Below, piece after piece: positions 62,043-64,000 of a stretch of 64,000 nucleotides of DNA; the stretch's first letter is position 1; each line of letters begins with the position of its first letter. The stretch is from Pseudahrensia aquimaris (GTDB lineage Bacteria; Pseudomonadota; Alphaproteobacteria; Rhizobiales; Rhizobiaceae). The DNA is taken from assembly GCF_042676045.1 (NCBI RefSeq), contig NZ_JBHTJV010000010.1, positions 62,001 to 126,000 of the forward strand, given 5' to 3'. The notes under the pieces were generated by a model. The model saw only the letters and a program-made list of their open reading frames with translations. It made no database searches and was not told the origin of the DNA. The translations under genes were made by a program, and so were the position numbers.

Positions 62043-62657
62043 TCAACCGGCGGTGTAGGGGGCGCGGCCTGTGGTTAGCGCATGGTCGAGATACTCAATG
62101 CGGTCTTGACCCCAGAAGACTTCGCCATTCAGCACATAGGCAGGCGCGCCAACCACGTCCGCGGCGATGGCTTCTTTTGTATTGCGTGTGCGGATGGCGG
62201 CAACGTCTTCACTTTTCGCTGCAGTAATGATCGCATCCGCGTCAAAACCGGCGCCAGTCAGCTTGGCGGCGATCACGCTCTCGTCAGACATATCTTTTTC
62301 TTCTGCCCACACGCCCGCAAAAACAGATGCCATGTAGGCGGTCGGATCTTCACCCGTTTGCAAAAGTGCAATCACGCACTGATCCGCTAAAGCGATGTTG
62401 GTGGGGAAATGCGCAGGTTTGAGATTAAGCGGCAGACCGCGAATATCAGCCACGCGCTGAAGTTCCAGCAGGCGATAACGCTGGCGAACTTCAGGACGCT
62501 GCGCTGGCGGAACCGCGCCGGAAACTGCCCAGACGCCCATCAAATCAACCGGCTTATAATTCAGCTTCGCGCCATGTTTTGCCGCGACATCAACGATCGC
62601 CTGATGGCCGAGATAGACAAATGGCGACATGCCGATGAAGTAGTAATCAATTTCCAT
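62043..62657 (-). CDS. 2-hydroxychromene-2-carboxylate isomerase-like (DsbA-family) protein
   Basis: The 204-residue thioredoxin-fold protein begins EIDYYFIGMSPFVYLGHQAI, the active-site region of HCCA isomerases (Ser in place of the Cys-X-X-Cys of DsbA). It ends GAPAYVLNGEVFWGQDRIE, the family motif near the cis-Pro. NahD in naphthalene degradation is the known example; most homologues have other or unknown roles. No naphthalene genes are near, so only the family is claimed. The start at 62657 is at the usual N terminus. Confidence 0.83.
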   Translation of the reverse strand: MEIDYYFIGMSPFVYLGHQAIVDVAAKHGAKLNYKPVDLMGVWAVSGAVPPAQRPEVRQRYRLLELQRVADIRGLPLNLKPAHFPTNIALADQCVIALLQTGEDPTAYMASVFAGVWAEEKDMSDESVIAAKLTGAGFDADAIITAAKSEDVAAIRTRNTKEAIAADVVGAPAYVLNGEVFWGQDRIEYLDHALTTGRAPYTAG

Positions 62658-62694
62658 GGGTTGATCTCTTGAAGTTTGGGAAAGTCGTTGAGGC

Positions 62695-62737
62695 AAAAAA
62701 TAACCCCGCCGCTTTGCATCTCAAAGAGGCGGGGTTA
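62695..62737 (-). terminator. Intrinsic terminator after the FadB/FadJ-type gene
   Basis: A perfect 10-bp stem (TAACCCCGCC at 62701-62710, GGCGGGGTTA at 62728-62737) with an extra inner CTTTG/CAAAG pairing is followed on the leftward strand by a run of six T. It lies 28 bp after the fad gene stop. This is the clearest intrinsic terminator in the window. Confidence 0.88.
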
Positions 62738-62765
62738 GCAGTGGTGAACCGAGCCTGGCTTTACG

Positions 62766-64000
62766 TCAAGCTGCGTCTTTCTTCTCAGCCTCACCGCCAA
62801 AACGCCCATAGAACGTCTCGCCGTTTTTCGCCATTTCGTTGATCAGCCTGATCGGCTTGAAGTGGTCGCCATACTTCTTCGCCAGTTGACGCGCCCGCTT
62901 TTGGAACGCCTCCAGCCCAATGCGATCAATATAGGAAAGCGGCCCGCCAGACCACGGCGCGAAGCCGAAGCCTAGGATTGCGCCCACATCCGCCTCGCGG
63001 ATATCGGTCACAACGCCTTCCTGCACAGTGCGTGCGGCTTCCATCGCGATGGTGTAGAGATAGCGATCTTTGATGTCCTGAATGTCGATGCTGTCGGCAT
63101 CCAATTGCGGAAACTTCTCCCGCAGTTCAGGCCAGAGCTTCTTAGTCTTCGGCTTTTCAGGATAGTCGTAAAAGCCCTTGCCACCCTTTTTGCCAATCCG
63201 TCCATTGTCCTCAACCATCCACTTGATGAGGTCTTGATGGCGGGGGTCAATGGCATCGGCCCCAAGGTCGGCAATCGTTTGTTTGATGACCTTGTTAGAA
63301 AGATCAATCGCTACTTCGTCGTTGAGTTCCAGCGGTCCCACAGGCATGCCAACCATGCGTGCCACGTTGTCGATCATTGCGACCGGCACGCCTTCGGTAA
63401 GCATGGTCCAGGCTTCGCCCATATAGCGAATGACACAGCGGTTTACGTAGAAGCCACGTGAATCCTGCACCACGATGGGCGTCTTCTTGATCGCCATCAC
63501 ATAGTCCATCGCAACGGCCAATGCTTCGGGCGAGGTCTTCTTGCCCATGATGATTTCCACCAGCATCATTTTGTCGACAGGCGAGAAGAAGTGGATGCCG
63601 ATGAAGTTTCTCGGTCGCATAGACGCCTGCGCCAATTCACCGATTGGAATTGTTGACGTGTTGGAAGCGAAAATCGCCTTTTTGCCGATGACAGCCTCGG
63701 AAGACTCTGTGACGATCTTCTTCACGCCCTTATCTTCAAACACCGCTTCAATCACGAGATCGCAGTCGCTGAGATCATCATAATTTGCCGTTGGGTGGAT
63801 GAGAGAAAGCAGCGCTTCTTTCTTCTCTTCGGTCGAGTGTTTGCGCGAAATCGCCTTGTCGAGAAGTTTCTCTGAATAGGCTTTGCCTTCTTTCGCTTCT
63901 TTCTCGTCGCGGTCCAGAAGCACAACTTCAATGCCTGCTTTCGCAGTCACATACGCAATACCCGCTCCCATAAAGCCAGCGCCGATCACGCCTATCTTTT
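62766..64000 (-). CDS. 3-hydroxyacyl-CoA dehydrogenase part of a fatty-oxidation multienzyme (FadB/FadJ type), N-terminal end beyond window
   Basis: About 411 codons are visible and the frame is open at base 64000. The visible part begins with a KIGVIGAGFMGAG NAD motif, then FASNTSTIPIGELA, FIGIHFFSPVDKMMLVEII and the C-terminal domain ending FGFAPWSGGPLSYIDRIG. The NAD motif usually follows an N-terminal enoyl-CoA hydratase domain in fused enzymes, which would lie to the right. It oxidises L-3-hydroxyacyl-CoA in fatty-acid beta-oxidation. It ends at a strong terminator. Confidence 0.9.
   Translation of the reverse strand, partial: KIGVIGAGFMGAGIAYVTAKAGIEVVLLDRDEKEAKEGKAYSEKLLDKAISRKHSTEEKKEALLSLIHPTANYDDLSDCDLVIEAVFEDKGVKKIVTESSEAVIGKKAIFASNTSTIPIGELAQASMRPRNFIGIHFFSPVDKMMLVEIIMGKKTSPEALAVAMDYVMAIKKTPIVVQDSRGFYVNRCVIRYMGEAWTMLTEGVPVAMIDNVARMVGMPVGPLELNDEVAIDLSNKVIKQTIADLGADAIDPRHQDLIKWMVEDNGRIGKKGGKGFYDYPEKPKTKKLWPELREKFPQLDADSIDIQDIKDRYLYTIAMEAARTVQEGVVTDIREADVGAILGFGFAPWSGGPLSYIDRIGLEAFQKRARQLAKKYGDHFKPIRLINEMAKNGETFYGRFGGEAEKKDAA

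Noticed and set aside
1..64000. Search for tRNA genes, insertion sequences, integrases, long direct repeats and CRISPR arrays
   Set aside because: None were recognised by eye; intergenic spaces are short and the one long gap (32270-32682) holds no tRNA-like or repeat-array structure. A covariance-model scan has not been run.

Overview
The window is 64 kb of densely packed chromosomal DNA from an alphaproteobacterium, most likely of the Hyphomicrobiales (Rhizobiales). This is inferred from gene content (TctABC and TRAP transporters, TamA/TamB, a large DUF3772-type MscS channel, CaiB and acyl-CoA dehydrogenase pairs, a MatB-like malonyl-CoA synthetase) and a moderately high GC content. The genus cannot be named from the sequence alone. 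I found no rRNA, tRNA, insertion sequence, integrase, phage structural gene or CRISPR array. Nearly every gene is metabolic, transport or regulatory, so the window reads as a chain of catabolic gene clusters.

Layout. (1) 1-6.1 kb: lower protocatechuate/gallate 4,5-cleavage pathway. A LysR regulator with two HTH domains separates a leftward unit (DUF1932 oxidoreductase, then LigA cut by the window edge) from a rightward operon galB-ligK-galD-ligI. That operon takes 2-pyrone-4,6-dicarboxylate to pyruvate and oxaloacetate. (2) 6.1-14.9 kb: an aldo/keto reductase, a lipoprotein DUF900 hydrolase and the TamA-TamB envelope pair. (3) 14.9-23.7 kb: a leftward operon with the tripartite tricarboxylate transporter TctCBA, a 3-hydroxyisobutyrate-dehydrogenase-like reductase, an IlvD/Edd dehydratase, a SAF-domain dehydrogenase, an SMP-30 lactonase and a LysR regulator, probably for uptake and breakdown of a sugar acid.

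(4) 23.9-38.5 kb: the most unusual part, two divergent operons sharing a 413-bp AT-rich control region. Leftward: a PotABCD-type ABC importer, a NodB/PuuE-type hydrolase, a class III CoA-transferase, an acyl-CoA dehydrogenase and a DUF1963 protein. Rightward: MmgE/PrpD, cupin, SDR, crotonase, MaoC/FAS1-like hydratase and a malonyl-CoA-synthetase-like ligase. Its substrate is not obvious from known pathways. Both the SDR and the crotonase lack the usual catalytic residues of their families. A GntR regulator, an amidase and an M20 amidohydrolase follow (38.5-41.9 kb) and may belong to it.

(5) 41.9-55.2 kb: sugar-acid catabolism. KDG kinase is followed by a long leftward TRAP-transporter operon (DctP, galactarolactone-cycloisomerase-like enolase, DctQ, DctM, phytanoyl-CoA dioxygenase family protein, Gfo/Idh/MocA, 3-HIBADH-like, EamA). 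A divergent rightward idonate/gluconate operon follows (gluconate 5-dehydrogenase, gluconokinase, L-idonate 5-dehydrogenase, mandelate-racemase-family dehydratase). A strong hairpin sits just after dctP. (6) 55.2-64 kb: housekeeping genes. These are an MscS-family channel, a small secreted protein, ferredoxin-NADP reductase, thymidine phosphorylase, a GIY-YIG protein, an S24/LexA-like repressor with repeated half-sites upstream, a DsbA-like isomerase, a clear intrinsic terminator, and the 3' part of a FadB/FadJ-type multifunctional enzyme running off the right edge.
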